Below are positions 43,792-52,167 of a DNA stretch of 64,000 bases, in pieces (the first letter of the stretch is position 1; each line of letters opens with the position of its first letter). The stretch comes from Neptunomonas concharum (GTDB lineage Bacteria; Pseudomonadota; Gammaproteobacteria; Pseudomonadales; Balneatricaceae): NCBI RefSeq assembly GCF_008630635.1, contig NZ_CP043869.1, forward strand, positions 62,001 through 126,000, written 5' to 3'. A program made the translations under genes and the position numbers. The notes under the pieces were generated by a model. The model saw only the letters and a list, made by a program, of their open reading frames with translations. It searched no databases and was not told where the DNA came from.

Positions 43792-44232
43792 ATGGAAGTA
43801 CGCAAAGTAAAATTGGATGAGATCAAGTCAGTTCTCATTCTGATAGATGAGTTTAACCGAAAGCGCGTCCCGTGGCCCGATGACGCAAGTCTTGAAGAAA
43901 TCTACTCCGGGATTAATGGTGGAGGAGGTTGTGTGGTTGGCGCGTTCTTTGGAGAAGCTCTAGTGGGCACCTGTACCATCAACATCTGTCCGAATCTCAG
44001 CTGGTCTGGAAGACCCTATGCAATTATTGAGAATGTTGTGGTCACATCCACTGAGAGAAATAGGGGTATAGGCAAAGCCTTGCTTGCCTTTGCAAAGAAA
44101 TATTGTCAGGAATATGGCTGCTACAAAGTTGCACTTATGACAGGGTCCCAAAAACCGGAAACACTGCATTTCTACGAATCAGCAGGCTTTATAGGCAGTA
44201 AGACTGGTTATCAAGCGAGGTTCGATGCTTAA
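43792..44232 (+). CDS. Cassette 4: GNAT family N-acetyltransferase
   Basis: 146 residues from the ATG at 43792, after CGGAGAA. The acetyl-CoA motif A is VVVTSTERNRGIGKALLAFA (R/QxxGxG/A as RNRGIGKA) and motif B is YESAGFIGSKTGYQARF. Acetyltransferases of this size include resistance and toxin-like enzymes; the substrate is unknown. The apparent upstream extension of the frame is attC DNA. Confidence 0.85.
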   Translation: MEVRKVKLDEIKSVLILIDEFNRKRVPWPDDASLEEIYSGINGGGGCVVGAFFGEALVGTCTINICPNLSWSGRPYAIIENVVVTSTERNRGIGKALLAFAKKYCQEYGCYKVALMTGSQKPETLHFYESAGFIGSKTGYQARFDA

Positions 44233-44307
44233 CAAGGTCAGCCAAAATCGCACACTTCGTGTGCTGGACTCTCAACACGTTGCTTGCCTATGCTGGCGGC
44301 GTTGGTG
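44227..44307 (+). repeat. attC site 4
   Basis: GCTTAAC overlaps the stop of the GNAT gene. The inner stem CGCACAC-TTCG-GTGTGC is clear, and the 3' end is GGCGGCGTTGGTG, where GTTGGTG departs from GTTRRRY. It is probably a degenerate but recognisable site. Confidence 0.65.
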
Positions 44308-44338
44308 TCCATTCAGTTAGTAACATAAGAGGTTAAAA

Positions 44339-44641
44339 ATGTATGAATTCTTAGTTGGTCTGGAGGTTTCAGATAATGACGCATATTCAGATTATCGAGA
44401 GGGTATGAAACCCATTCTGACTTCTTATGGTGGCGGCTTCGGCTTTGATTTTGTGGTTTCTGAGGTTCTACTTTCAGAGGTTGATACGCCTATTAATCGA
44501 GTTTTTACGATTCATTTCCCAAATAAAACTACCGCGGAAAAGTTCTTTTCCGATACTGAATATTTAAAGGTAAAAGCTCAATTCTTTGACGTGTCTGTAT
44601 CCCACATTACGATTCTTTCGGGCTACGAAAAAGACACTTAA
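44339..44641 (+). CDS. Cassette 5: DUF1330-like protein
   Basis: 100 residues. The patterns YEFLVGLEVSDNDAYSDYRE and NRVFTIHFPNKTTAEKFFSD, then EYLKVKAQFF, match DUF1330-type ferredoxin-like small proteins, which are frequent in integrons. The weak site AAGAGG precedes the ATG. The stop codon is inside the following attC-like element. Confidence 0.75.
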   Translation: MYEFLVGLEVSDNDAYSDYREGMKPILTSYGGGFGFDFVVSEVLLSEVDTPINRVFTIHFPNKTTAEKFFSDTEYLKVKAQFFDVSVSHITILSGYEKDT

Positions 44642-44720
44642 CAAACGGTTTAGGGATGACGCGCAATGTGTTGCGCTTAGTGTTTAAGGTGGTATGCGGT
44701 GCCTACGGCACTGACAACGT
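44636..44720 (+). repeat. attC site 5, truncated right end of the array
   Basis: It starts ACTTAAC, shares TTAAGGTGGTATGCGG with site 1, and then ends after GTGCCTACGGCAC without a GTTRRRY. The array therefore stops in a broken Vibrio-type repeat, after which the MerR gene region begins. Confidence 0.6.
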
Positions 44721-44820
44721 ATTGATTACAATGGTGATCAGGTGGCACTGATTCACTTTAGAATAGCTAGAGACACATCCTCTCAAACAAATAGCTCAAG
44801 TGATTCCAAGGTCTAGCCTT

Positions 44821-45177
44821 ATGAATATAAAAGATTTTTCTAGCTTGGTTGGCTTGTCCCCTCATACGCTTCGATACTATGAAAAAATAGGGTTACTCAA
44901 GAATGTCCAGCGCAATAGCAGTGGGCATCGGGTGTATTCTACAAAAGATTTAAAGTGGATTGAGTTTGTGAAGCGGCTCAAAGAAACAGCAATGCCCCTC
45001 GAAGGAATTCTGGCATATGCGAGATTAAGGGAGGAGGGGGCTGAGTCGGTGTCGCAGCGCCAAGTGTTGCTGGAGCAGCACCAAGGGCACTTAAAAGCCC
45101 ACATTGCACTGCAACAGTCCCATCTTGCTGCCTTGGAAGAGAAGATCAATCTTTATAAAAAAGGAAAAGTTCGTTGA
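44821..45177 (+). CDS. MerR family transcriptional regulator
   Basis: 118 residues from the ATG at 44821 (MNIKDFSSLVGLSPHTLRYY). The HTH is SLVGLSPHTLRYYEKIGLLK and the wing contains RNSSGHRVYSTKDLKWIEFV. A C-terminal dimerisation coiled coil follows (about 75-115). There are no Cys, so this is not a metal or redox sensor of the classical types; it resembles AdhR/NmlR-like or small-molecule members. It ends inside the -35 of the promoter it presumably controls. Confidence 0.88.
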   Translation: MNIKDFSSLVGLSPHTLRYYEKIGLLKNVQRNSSGHRVYSTKDLKWIEFVKRLKETAMPLEGILAYARLREEGAESVSQRQVLLEQHQGHLKAHIALQQSHLAALEEKINLYKKGKVR

Positions 45178-45204
45178 CTTCGTGTTAACTCTAACTTGTA
45201 GGGT
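45174..45204 (+). promoter_or_regulatory. MerR-type promoter with 19-base spacer
   Basis: TTGACT (45174-45179) and TAGGGT (45199-45204) are 19 bases apart, the stretched spacing that MerR-family activators correct by unwinding. The -35 overlaps the merR stop codon. The spacer TCGTGTTAACTCTAACTTG carries a partial dyad (GTTAACTCTAAC). Confidence 0.7.
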
Positions 45205-45237
45205 GTGCCTGTACTTATCATATGCAGGAGCATTTTC

Positions 45238-45615
45238 ATGGAAAAATCACGTTTTGATACCGGACTTGAGCGACTTACAAGTATTGATGGCGAAGCAGGA
45301 CAAAAGGTTATCGAAAGCTTGCAGGATATCTGTCCAGATTTAGCAAAGTATACGATTGAGTTTCCTTTTGGTGATATTTATGCCCGTACCGGTTTGGATT
45401 TAAAGTCTCGCGAAATCGCGACGGTTGCGGCATTAACTGCGTTAGGCAACTGCGCGCCTCAACTCAAAGTTCATTTGAACGCAGCGCTTAATGTGGGTTG
45501 TAGTGAATCAGAGATAAAAGAAGTTATTTTGCAAATGGCTGTTTATGCAGGCTTTCCTGCGGCTTTAAACGGTATGTTTGCCTTTAAAGACGTGCTTCTT
45601 GAAAGAAAGTCATAA
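45238..45615 (+). CDS. Carboxymuconolactone decarboxylase family protein
   Basis: 125 residues from the ATG at 45238, after GCAGGAGC. ALTALGNCAPQLKVHLNAAL, followed by NVGCSESEIKEVI, corresponds to the CMD/AhpD family core with one Cys in each position. The family includes peroxidase-like and decarboxylase members; with a MerR neighbour, a stress or detoxification role is more likely than aromatic catabolism. It is the first gene after the MerR-type promoter. Confidence 0.85.
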   Translation: MEKSRFDTGLERLTSIDGEAGQKVIESLQDICPDLAKYTIEFPFGDIYARTGLDLKSREIATVAALTALGNCAPQLKVHLNAALNVGCSESEIKEVILQMAVYAGFPAALNGMFAFKDVLLERKS

Positions 45616-45672
45616 TGTAACCTACAGCGTTTTACAGGGTAATGTTTTCTGTTTAAGGGGGAAAAACGCGAA

Positions 45673-46080
45673 ATGAGTAAAGTTTATACAGGTTCTTGCT
45701 TGTGCGGGGGCGTTAAGTTTTCGGTCAGTGGGTTTAGTGAGAAAGCGGCGAATTGTTATTGCTCCATGTGCCGTAAATTTCATGGCGCTGCATTTGGGAC
45801 GCTGGTGGATGTTACTGATCTACACTGGCTTTCGGGCGAACATTTGCTTAAGGAGTTTGTTGCGCCTAATGGTACGGTGAGAACGTTTTGTTCGCAGTGT
45901 GGTTCTAGTTTGGGGTTTCGCGTGAGAGGTGCTGAGTCAAGCGATATGGAGCTGGCTATCGCTGCATTTGATGAGGATATTCCCGTCAAGATAGATGCGC
46001 AAATCTATACCGCGTATAAGCCCAATTGGTGTGAGCTGCCATCTAATGTGCCGGCTTTTGCTGAGGGGCGAAATGAATAG
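45673..46080 (+). CDS. GFA family (glutathione-dependent formaldehyde-activating-like) protein
   Basis: 135 residues with zinc ligands in SCLCGGVKFSVSG, NCYCSMCRKFHGAAFGT, and FCSQCGSSLGFR, which match the GFA/CENP-V zinc fold. Such proteins bind glutathione adducts or carry out related thiol chemistry. It lies 57 bases after the CMD gene on the same strand and may be controlled by the same MerR regulator. Confidence 0.9.
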   Translation: MSKVYTGSCLCGGVKFSVSGFSEKAANCYCSMCRKFHGAAFGTLVDVTDLHWLSGEHLLKEFVAPNGTVRTFCSQCGSSLGFRVRGAESSDMELAIAAFDEDIPVKIDAQIYTAYKPNWCELPSNVPAFAEGRNE

Positions 46081-46128
46081 ATGCATGACACCTTTCATGT
46101 TGTGACCCATTAAAGAACAGGAGGTTAA

Positions 46129-46872
46129 ATGAGACCATTAGTGCTTATTACCGGAGGAAGTTCCGGAATCGGTGCAGCGGCAGCTGAGCTTATTGCAGAA
46201 AACGATGCGGATGTTGTGATCAACTACCGAACTAATGAGCAAGCGGCGCTCGCTGTTAAAGAAAAAATCACTAGTAAAGGCGGTACAGCCTATTTAGTTA
46301 AAGCAGATATATCGACAGAAGAAGGGGTCAGTCATCTCTTCGCTGAGGTCGATAAAATTGGCACGTTAGGGGCGCTTATCAATAGTGCAGGTGTTATATC
46401 CACTATTCATGACTTTGAGTCTACAACGCTAGAGCAGTTGAACACGGTGTTCACAATAAATGTTTTTGGTAGCTTTCTTTGCTCAAGGGAGGCGGTTAAA
46501 CGGATGAGTCATCGGCATGGTGGTAATGGGGGCTGTATTGTTAATGTTTCTTCGATGGCCGCCAGCTTGGGTTCGCCCAATGAGTTTGTCGAATATGCCG
46601 CGTCAAAGGGCGCAATTGATACGCTGACCGTTGGTCTTGCTAAAGAGGTCGCTAGATACGGTATTCGGGTAAATGCTGTTCGCCCTGGGTTGATTAATAC
46701 CGACATGCATATTCATACCGGTGATGCGCAAAGAGCTGACAGGTTGGCAAAATTTATTCCTTTAGAACGTGCGGGTACCGCTGAAGAGGTGGCAGAGTTA
46801 ATCATGTGGCTGATTAGTGAAAAATCCAGTTATGTCTGTGGCGCGTTATATGATGTATCTGGCGGCAGATGA
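46129..46872 (+). CDS. SDR family oxidoreductase (FabG-like)
   Basis: 247 residues, after AGGAGG 4 bases before the ATG. LITGGSSGIGAAAAELIAEN is the classical TGxxxGIG, NSAG replaces NNAG, and the catalytic pair is in VNVSSMAASLGSP and YAASKGAID. The C-terminus AGTAEEVAELIMWLISEKSS and YVCGALYDVSGG are typical of FabG-like classical SDRs. The substrate is unknown. It follows the GFA gene by 48 bases. Confidence 0.9.
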   Translation: MRPLVLITGGSSGIGAAAAELIAENDADVVINYRTNEQAALAVKEKITSKGGTAYLVKADISTEEGVSHLFAEVDKIGTLGALINSAGVISTIHDFESTTLEQLNTVFTINVFGSFLCSREAVKRMSHRHGGNGGCIVNVSSMAASLGSPNEFVEYAASKGAIDTLTVGLAKEVARYGIRVNAVRPGLINTDMHIHTGDAQRADRLAKFIPLERAGTAEEVAELIMWLISEKSSYVCGALYDVSGGR

Positions 46873-46992
46873 GGAGGATAAAGGCTAATCACAACCCTAT
46901 AATCCTGTCGGCGACGGCGTCTATTGTGTTATCTTTGCACGATTTTGGGCCATCCTTTTAAAACTTTTTCTCACAACCATTGGGGGTGTTCG

Positions 46993-48648
46993 TTGTTAGC
47001 TGATCAGCGTTTTGCCGCGTTTGATTTGAAGGGTGATATTTTCGGTGGTGTTACCACGGCGATTATCTCTTTGCCATTAGCGCTAGCGTTTGGTGTGGCT
47101 TCTGGGGCTGGAGCAGAGGCGGGCCTGTGGGGCGCCATTATGGTCGGCTTTTTTGCTGCGCTTTTTGGTGGCTCTACAACGCTTATCTCTGAGCCAACCG
47201 GACCGATGACCGTCATTATGACGGCGATCCTAACCAGCATGATGGCGAAATACCCCGAGACCGGTATGGCGATGGCCTTTACGGTGGTAATGATGGCGGG
47301 CGCTTTCCAGATGCTGCTGGGTACGCTAAAGCTGGGTAAGTATGTCACGTTAATGCCTTATAGTGTGGTGTCGGGTTTTATGTCGGGCATTGGCGTGATT
47401 CTAATAATACTCCAGCTTTCCCCGTTGCTGGGTTCGCCGGCACCCCCCGGTGGCGTTATCGGCACGTTATCGGCGCTCCCTGACACGGCTGCTAATATGC
47501 AGTGGAGTGAGCTGCTGTTAGGTGCACTGACATTGGGTGTATTGTTTTTCTTTCCTAAGCAGTACCGTAAATACGTACCAGCACAGTTGGTCGCGCTAGT
47601 GGCCGTTACGCTACTATCTGTGGCGGTTTTTGATACAGACAGCATCCGCCGCATTGGCGAAATCCCGTCAGGCCTCCCCTCGTTAGTCTTACCGCATTTT
47701 AGCGCAGAGATGTTCACCACGATGGTCATCGATGCATTGGTGCTAGGTACGTTAGGCTGTATTGATACCTTGCTTACTGCCGTGATTGGCGACTCATTAA
47801 CTCGTAAAGAACATGATTCTGATAAAGAGTTGCGTGGGCAAGGGCTGGCGAACATGATTTCCGGCCTATTTGGTGCGCTTCCTGGTGCAGGGGCGACCAT
47901 GGGCACCGTAACGAATATTCAGGTGGGTGCGCGCTCACCCGTGTCGGGCATTGTGCGTGCGCTGGTGTTGGCGGTCGTAGTGTTAATCGCCGGTGGTTTA
48001 ACAGAGCCGATTCCTATGGCGGTGTTAGCGGGTATCGCGGTCTATGTCGGGTTCAATATTCTGGATTGGAGCTTTATTCAGCGAGCACATAAAGTCAGCT
48101 TGCCCGGTATGGCGATTATGTATGGGGTTATGCTGCTGACGGTGTTTGTCGATTTGATCGCAGCGGTGGGGCTTGGGGTGTTTATCTCCAACATCATTAT
48201 TATTGAGAAACTTAGCCGTGAGCAAACGCGCCAGGTTAAGGCTATCAGTGACTCGGATAATAACAGTGTACCGCTGACAAGCGATGAACGGGCTATGCTC
48301 GATAGGGCACAGGGCAAAGTCCTGTTTTTCTATTTGTCAGGGCCGATGATATTCAGTGTTTCCAAGGCGATTTCGCGCCAGCATGCGAGTATTGCGGACT
48401 ATGATGTCATGATTTTGGACTTGAGTGATGTGCCGATGATCGATGTCACGGTGGGCCTAGCCTTAGAGAATGCGATTAAGGATGCAAGGGATGTAAGCTG
48501 CGAAGTTTTCTTATTATGCCCGAATGAGCGTACCCGCGAGCAACTCGATAAGTTCCAGATGATGGACTTGATTCCAGAGGGGCATGATTGCGCATCTCGT
48601 GAACAAGCGTTGCAAGCGGCGCTTGCTTACCTTGAGGCTAACGCGTAA
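46993..48648 (+). CDS. SulP family anion transporter with STAS domain
   Basis: 551 residues from a TTG at 46993, preceded by TGGGGGTG; an upstream TTG in the same frame adds 23 unlikely residues. The N-terminus DLKGDIFGGVTTAIISLPLA and GLWGAIMVGFFAALFGGSTT are SulP marks, with about 12-14 helices to residue 400. A STAS domain follows (about 440-545, VMILDLSDVPMIDVTVGLAL). SulP proteins move bicarbonate, sulfate or dicarboxylates; BicA/DauA-like bicarbonate or succinate transport is possible. Confidence 0.9.
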   Translation: MLADQRFAAFDLKGDIFGGVTTAIISLPLALAFGVASGAGAEAGLWGAIMVGFFAALFGGSTTLISEPTGPMTVIMTAILTSMMAKYPETGMAMAFTVVMMAGAFQMLLGTLKLGKYVTLMPYSVVSGFMSGIGVILIILQLSPLLGSPAPPGGVIGTLSALPDTAANMQWSELLLGALTLGVLFFFPKQYRKYVPAQLVALVAVTLLSVAVFDTDSIRRIGEIPSGLPSLVLPHFSAEMFTTMVIDALVLGTLGCIDTLLTAVIGDSLTRKEHDSDKELRGQGLANMISGLFGALPGAGATMGTVTNIQVGARSPVSGIVRALVLAVVVLIAGGLTEPIPMAVLAGIAVYVGFNILDWSFIQRAHKVSLPGMAIMYGVMLLTVFVDLIAAVGLGVFISNIIIIEKLSREQTRQVKAISDSDNNSVPLTSDERAMLDRAQGKVLFFYLSGPMIFSVSKAISRQHASIADYDVMILDLSDVPMIDVTVGLALENAIKDARDVSCEVFLLCPNERTREQLDKFQMMDLIPEGHDCASREQALQAALAYLEANA

Positions 48649-48736
48649 TCAACATGCTGTTATTTGTAATAGGCGCTTATGCATGAATTTGCTCGAACTT
48701 ATTTTCAATTGAAATTCTGATTTAGGACACCTAGTA

Positions 48737-49315
48737 ATGGCCCCTACTTCCATCTATTCGGATAAACATCGCATAAGTACTTTGCCAGACCGGATTCGAC
48801 TTGATAGACGATATGATGCGGAACGGCTGAAGCGGGATGTACATGACATAACATCCAGTCTGACGCAGCAGTTTTATGTTTACTATAGCCCCGTGCTATT
48901 GGTGAGTGATGTGACTGAGCCTGCTGAACATGACTGGACAACGGAGCCGATGCTCAAAGGTTGTTTGTACCTTCAAGAGGTTTTGGCTGGGATTAAAGCA
49001 GAGATTAAGAGTGTCCGTTTGATGCGTTTGGAGGCTGGTGCTGAATTAAAAGAGCATACGGACCCCATGCTAGATGCCATTCATCAAGATATTGTCCGCT
49101 TAACTCTACCTGTGTTTTCTGATGAACATGTGCTTTTTTTGCTAAATGGAACAGAAGTTCCAATGAAGCCTGGTGAGCTATGGTACATGAAATTAAGCGA
49201 ACGGCATTCAGTACATAACAATAGTGTGCACGAGCGTATTAATGTCTCTATTGACGTGGTATGGAACGATTGGCTCGATGACTGTTTGCGTGTTGGGATA
49301 TCTAGCAAGCCCTAA
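48737..49315 (+). CDS. Aspartyl/asparaginyl beta-hydroxylase-type dioxygenase
   Basis: 192 residues. The family's Fe(II)/2-oxoglutarate facial pair is visible in LKEHTDPMLDA and SERHSVHNNSVHERINV (final His and Arg). The core RLTLPVFSDEHVLFLLNG and VPMKPGELWYMKL matches the aspartyl/asparaginyl beta-hydroxylase (LpxO-like) fold. No membrane helix is present. The substrate is unknown; it could be a protein or a small molecule. Confidence 0.82.
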   Translation: MAPTSIYSDKHRISTLPDRIRLDRRYDAERLKRDVHDITSSLTQQFYVYYSPVLLVSDVTEPAEHDWTTEPMLKGCLYLQEVLAGIKAEIKSVRLMRLEAGAELKEHTDPMLDAIHQDIVRLTLPVFSDEHVLFLLNGTEVPMKPGELWYMKLSERHSVHNNSVHERINVSIDVVWNDWLDDCLRVGISSKP

Positions 49316-49357
49316 AGCGCAAGGCTGAACTATGCCAGTTCTAATGGATATATTTTG

Positions 49358-49834
49358 ATGAAGAAAGTTGCTCTTTTTGTCGATGTGCAAAACGTCTATT
49401 ACACCGCTAGGCAAGCCTATGGGCGCAGCTTTGACTACAATAAGTTCTGGTTGAAAGCGACCGCTGATAGAACGGTCGTTAAAGCGTTTGCCTATGCGAT
49501 AGACCGGGGTGATAAAAAGCAGCGTGAATTTCAGAATATCCTTCGGGCTATTGGGTTCGAAGTCAAGTTAAAGCCCTTTATTCAGCGCTCAGATGGTTCA
49601 GCAAAAGGCGATTGGGATGTGGGTATTACGCTTGATGCCATGGAGTACGCTGAACAAGCGGATATTGTGATTCTTGTATCGGGCGATGGCGATTTCGACC
49701 TGTTGGTAAATAAGCTTCGTATAGATAAAGGCAAGACCGTTGAGGTTTATGGCGTTCCTCAGCTGACAGCAACTTCGCTCTCGAATGCCGCTAGCACGTT
49801 TTTCCCCATTGATGCCGATCTGCTATTGAGTTAG
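49358..49834 (+). CDS. NYN domain (LabA/DUF88-type) putative RNase
   Basis: 158 residues from the ATG at 49358. The PIN-like acidic cluster is in VALFVDVQNVYY, KGDWDVGITLDAM and VSGDGDFDLLVNKL, with the Asp residues conserved. NYN proteins are likely metal-dependent RNases. It is monocistronic between the dioxygenase and the c550 gene. Cellular target unknown. Confidence 0.88.
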   Translation: MKKVALFVDVQNVYYTARQAYGRSFDYNKFWLKATADRTVVKAFAYAIDRGDKKQREFQNILRAIGFEVKLKPFIQRSDGSAKGDWDVGITLDAMEYAEQADIVILVSGDGDFDLLVNKLRIDKGKTVEVYGVPQLTATSLSNAASTFFPIDADLLLS

Positions 49835-49879
49835 CTAATTGGTACGTCCCGCCCCTTCTTGCGCTTAAAAACTACTACC

Positions 49880-49900
49880 AAGGGAGCAGTTTTTGCGCGC
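49880..49900 (+). promoter_or_regulatory. AGTAGT-type element upstream of cytochrome c550
   Basis: AAGGGAGCAGTTTTTGCGCG begins 130 bases before the c550 ATG. Its AAGGGAGYAGT part is identical in type to that upstream of the quinoprotein gene (53192), and AGYAGTTTTT to that before the aldehyde dehydrogenase (57271). Confidence 0.35.
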
Positions 49901-50009
49901 CAAAGTACAATTTTTGTAATGCTTTGAGTGATTCATCATTTGACTTAATCTCCACCGGCTCTCTATGTGGCCGTGTTTAAGTCGTCATAACAATAAACGG
50001 GTGAATCCA

Positions 50010-50453
50010 ATGTTTCTGAAAAACAAACTCCTGACATCGACAGCAGCACTCTTGTTCTGCGCGGGTCTTTCAACACAGGCTGCGGCGCATGGTGATGTGA
50101 CGCCTCAGGGTGTTGATACAACTGGGCTGGAAGCACTGGGTGAAGAATGGCGTGATGAAAATCCCTATCGTCCGCCGTATGAGAATAATGAGTTGGCTAT
50201 TAAGGTCGGCGCTTCGGCTTACAATCAAAACTGTGCACGCTGTCACGGTTTAGAAGGTATCTCAGGCGGTATCGCACCTGACCTTCGTATGTTAGAGCCA
50301 GGTCTTGAAGGTGATGAGTGGTACCAGTATCGCGTGGTTAACGGTGCAGTGCGTGATGGTGCTGTGTATATGCCGAAAATGGCTGATTACCTAAGTCAGG
50401 AGGCGTTATGGTCTATACGTACGTGGCTGGAGTCCTTGAGTGTTGATGAATAA
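50010..50453 (+). CDS. pedF: Cytochrome c-550 PedF
   Basis: 147 residues from the ATG at 50010. The signal peptide ends AAAHGDV, giving a mature protein of about 122. The haem site is NCARCHGLEGISGG (Cys75, Cys78, His79) and a Met ligand is in VYMPKMADYL. It is the electron acceptor of PQQ alcohol dehydrogenase in Pseudomonas (PedF/ExaB class, I recall TIGR04494). The stop overlaps the next gene by 8 bases. Confidence 0.92.
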   Translation: MFLKNKLLTSTAALLFCAGLSTQAAAHGDVTPQGVDTTGLEALGEEWRDENPYRPPYENNELAIKVGASAYNQNCARCHGLEGISGGIAPDLRMLEPGLEGDEWYQYRVVNGAVRDGAVYMPKMADYLSQEALWSIRTWLESLSVDE

Positions 50454-51357
50454 GCTCAATGCTCTTCTGTTAAGTGTCGTTTGCCTGCTCATGAGCGGGC
50501 AAGTGGCTGCTCGTGCCTATGATGATGTAATTGATTCCGGCATTTTGATTGTGGGGGTTTATCGAGACTTTCCGCCTTTTTCCTATCTTGAAAATGAGCA
50601 GCCTAAGGGCATTGATGTCGAGCTGGGGGCAGCGATTGCCAAGCAGATGGGCTTGGCCATGCAGTTGCACTGGATTACGCCCGATGAAAACCTTGAAGAT
50701 GATCTTCGCAATAACGTTTGGAAGGGGCATTACCTCGATAAGGATGCAGAAAACCCATTGGCGATGAAGCGTGTTGCTGATGTCATGATGCGTGTTCCTT
50801 ATGATAAAGAGTTCGCCCACCGTCAAGATGTGCAAACGGGAGAGGTGGTGAATGAGCAGGTGGTGATGTTCGGCCCTTACCAGCGTGAATCTTGGCGAGT
50901 TGCTTTCGATCGTCAAAAAATAGAGTCGGTATCTACCATGGCGGTTTTTCAGTATCACCCTATTGGTGTTGAAATTGATAGCTTGCCGGATTTTTATCTC
51001 ACATCGGCGTTTCAAGGGCGTATGCGTAAGCATGTAAAGCATTACACCAACGCACGTCTTGCGTTTACGGCGATGCAGTCTGGTGAAGTGGATGCTGTTA
51101 TGGCGATGCGCTCTGAGATCGATAATCTCTTATTTGCCGCCCAAAATGACCGTTTTCAGGTGGCCGAAAATGGTTTCCCATCCATGGGTAAACAGAAGTG
51201 GGATGTGGGTATGGCGGTCAAAAGTACTTACCGGCAGTTGGGTTACGCTATTGAGGAAGTTGTCGATGGTATGGTGCGTTCAGGCGCCATGTCGCAGCTG
51301 ATTGGGCGCTATGGCGTGACATATGAGCTGCCGGGCCTGTATCAGGTCGCTCAATAA
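50446..51357 (+). CDS. Quinoprotein dehydrogenase-associated substrate-binding protein (MoxJ-like)
   Basis: 303 residues from the ATG at 50446. The signal peptide is LLLSVVCLLMSGQVAARA. The body is an SBP_bac_3 fold (GILIVGVYRDFPPFSYLENE, then KGIDVELGAAIAKQMGL). MoxJ/XoxJ-type proteins work with the quinoprotein dehydrogenase in the periplasm, perhaps in its activation, rather than in import: there is no permease gene nearby. It is coupled to pedF by overlap. Confidence 0.88.
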   Translation: MNKLNALLLSVVCLLMSGQVAARAYDDVIDSGILIVGVYRDFPPFSYLENEQPKGIDVELGAAIAKQMGLAMQLHWITPDENLEDDLRNNVWKGHYLDKDAENPLAMKRVADVMMRVPYDKEFAHRQDVQTGEVVNEQVVMFGPYQRESWRVAFDRQKIESVSTMAVFQYHPIGVEIDSLPDFYLTSAFQGRMRKHVKHYTNARLAFTAMQSGEVDAVMAMRSEIDNLLFAAQNDRFQVAENGFPSMGKQKWDVGMAVKSTYRQLGYAIEEVVDGMVRSGAMSQLIGRYGVTYELPGLYQVAQ

Positions 51358-51390
51358 ACTTCATGGGAGTTCCCATGCAAAGGAGGCAGG

Positions 51391-52167
51391 ATGATGTTCG
51401 CGAATCTTTTGAGATCATTTGTGCTTGTTAGCGGTTTAAGTTTGGCGTCTACCGCTTTGGCGGCGAATGATCCGCTCAATTCGCCGATGTGGGATTATCT
51501 GCGGAAAATCTTTATCGGTGAAGCTTCCTATCGTTTTGATGACAACATTAAAGTGTCCGTGCCCCCCTTTGCGGAAGATCCCACACAAGTTCCTATCGCG
51601 GTAGATGCCTCCGCCCTGTCGGATCAGGGTATCGAAAAAATCGTTGTGTGGGCTGATTTAAATCCTATTCAACATGTATACACCTACTATCCTCTAACGG
51701 GGGTGCGCCCATCAGTTTCTCTAAGAATTAAAGTACAACAAGCTACGCCTATACGTGCGGCTGTGCTTTTGAAATCAGGTATTTGGCATATTGGCGGTGC
51801 CTTGCTGGATGCCGCCGGCGGTGGTTGTACAACGCCGAGTGTTGCAAACGCTAGTCCTTATTGGGAAAGCCACCTCGGAGAGATCAGTGCCAAGAGGTTT
51901 CAGCGTGAGGCCTTGGGCCGCTATAAAATTAAGGTGATCCATCCGATGGATACCGGGCTGGTGGATGCTATCCCTGAGTTTTATCTGCAACAGCTGGAAT
52001 TACGCACTGCTGGTGGAGAAGCCTTGGTGCGCATGGAATTGTCCCAGCCGGTGAGTGAGAATCCGGTATTTACCTTTGACGTCCTCAACACCCAAGAGAG
52101 CCATTACCTATGGCTGCGGGATAACAGCGGTAATGAGTTTGAGCAACCACTCGGGGAGGCGTTATGA
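51391..52167 (+). CDS. Quinoprotein dehydrogenase-associated SoxYZ-like carrier
   Basis: 258 residues with a signal peptide (VLVSGLSLASTALA). The SoxY-like half (about 30-155) ends in a GGGCTTP loop with Cys146, which replaces the GGCGG swinging arm, and the SoxZ-like half follows (about 165-258, RYKIKVIHPMDTGLV). The family (I recall TIGR04557) occurs with the PQQ relay hydrolases. An AGGAGG site precedes the ATG. The stop overlaps the next start (ATGA). Confidence 0.88.
   Translation: MMFANLLRSFVLVSGLSLASTALAANDPLNSPMWDYLRKIFIGEASYRFDDNIKVSVPPFAEDPTQVPIAVDASALSDQGIEKIVVWADLNPIQHVYTYYPLTGVRPSVSLRIKVQQATPIRAAVLLKSGIWHIGGALLDAAGGGCTTPSVANASPYWESHLGEISAKRFQREALGRYKIKVIHPMDTGLVDAIPEFYLQQLELRTAGGEALVRMELSQPVSENPVFTFDVLNTQESHYLWLRDNSGNEFEQPLGEAL

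Larger units (their letters stand above)
41618..44720 (+). mobile_element. Integron gene-cassette array without an integrase
   Basis: Five single-gene cassettes, all on the plus strand, each followed by an attC-like site. For the first three, the GTTRRRY at the cassette start is the exact complement of the RYYYAAC at its end: GTTAGCC (41618) with GGCTAAC (42473), GTTAGCG (42601) with CGCTAAC (43335), GTTAAAT (43418) with ATTTAAC (43679). This is what excised circular cassettes require. The first attC resembles Vibrio-type repeats. No tyrosine recombinase is found, so this is a cluster of attC sites lacking an integrase, within this window. Confidence 0.88.
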
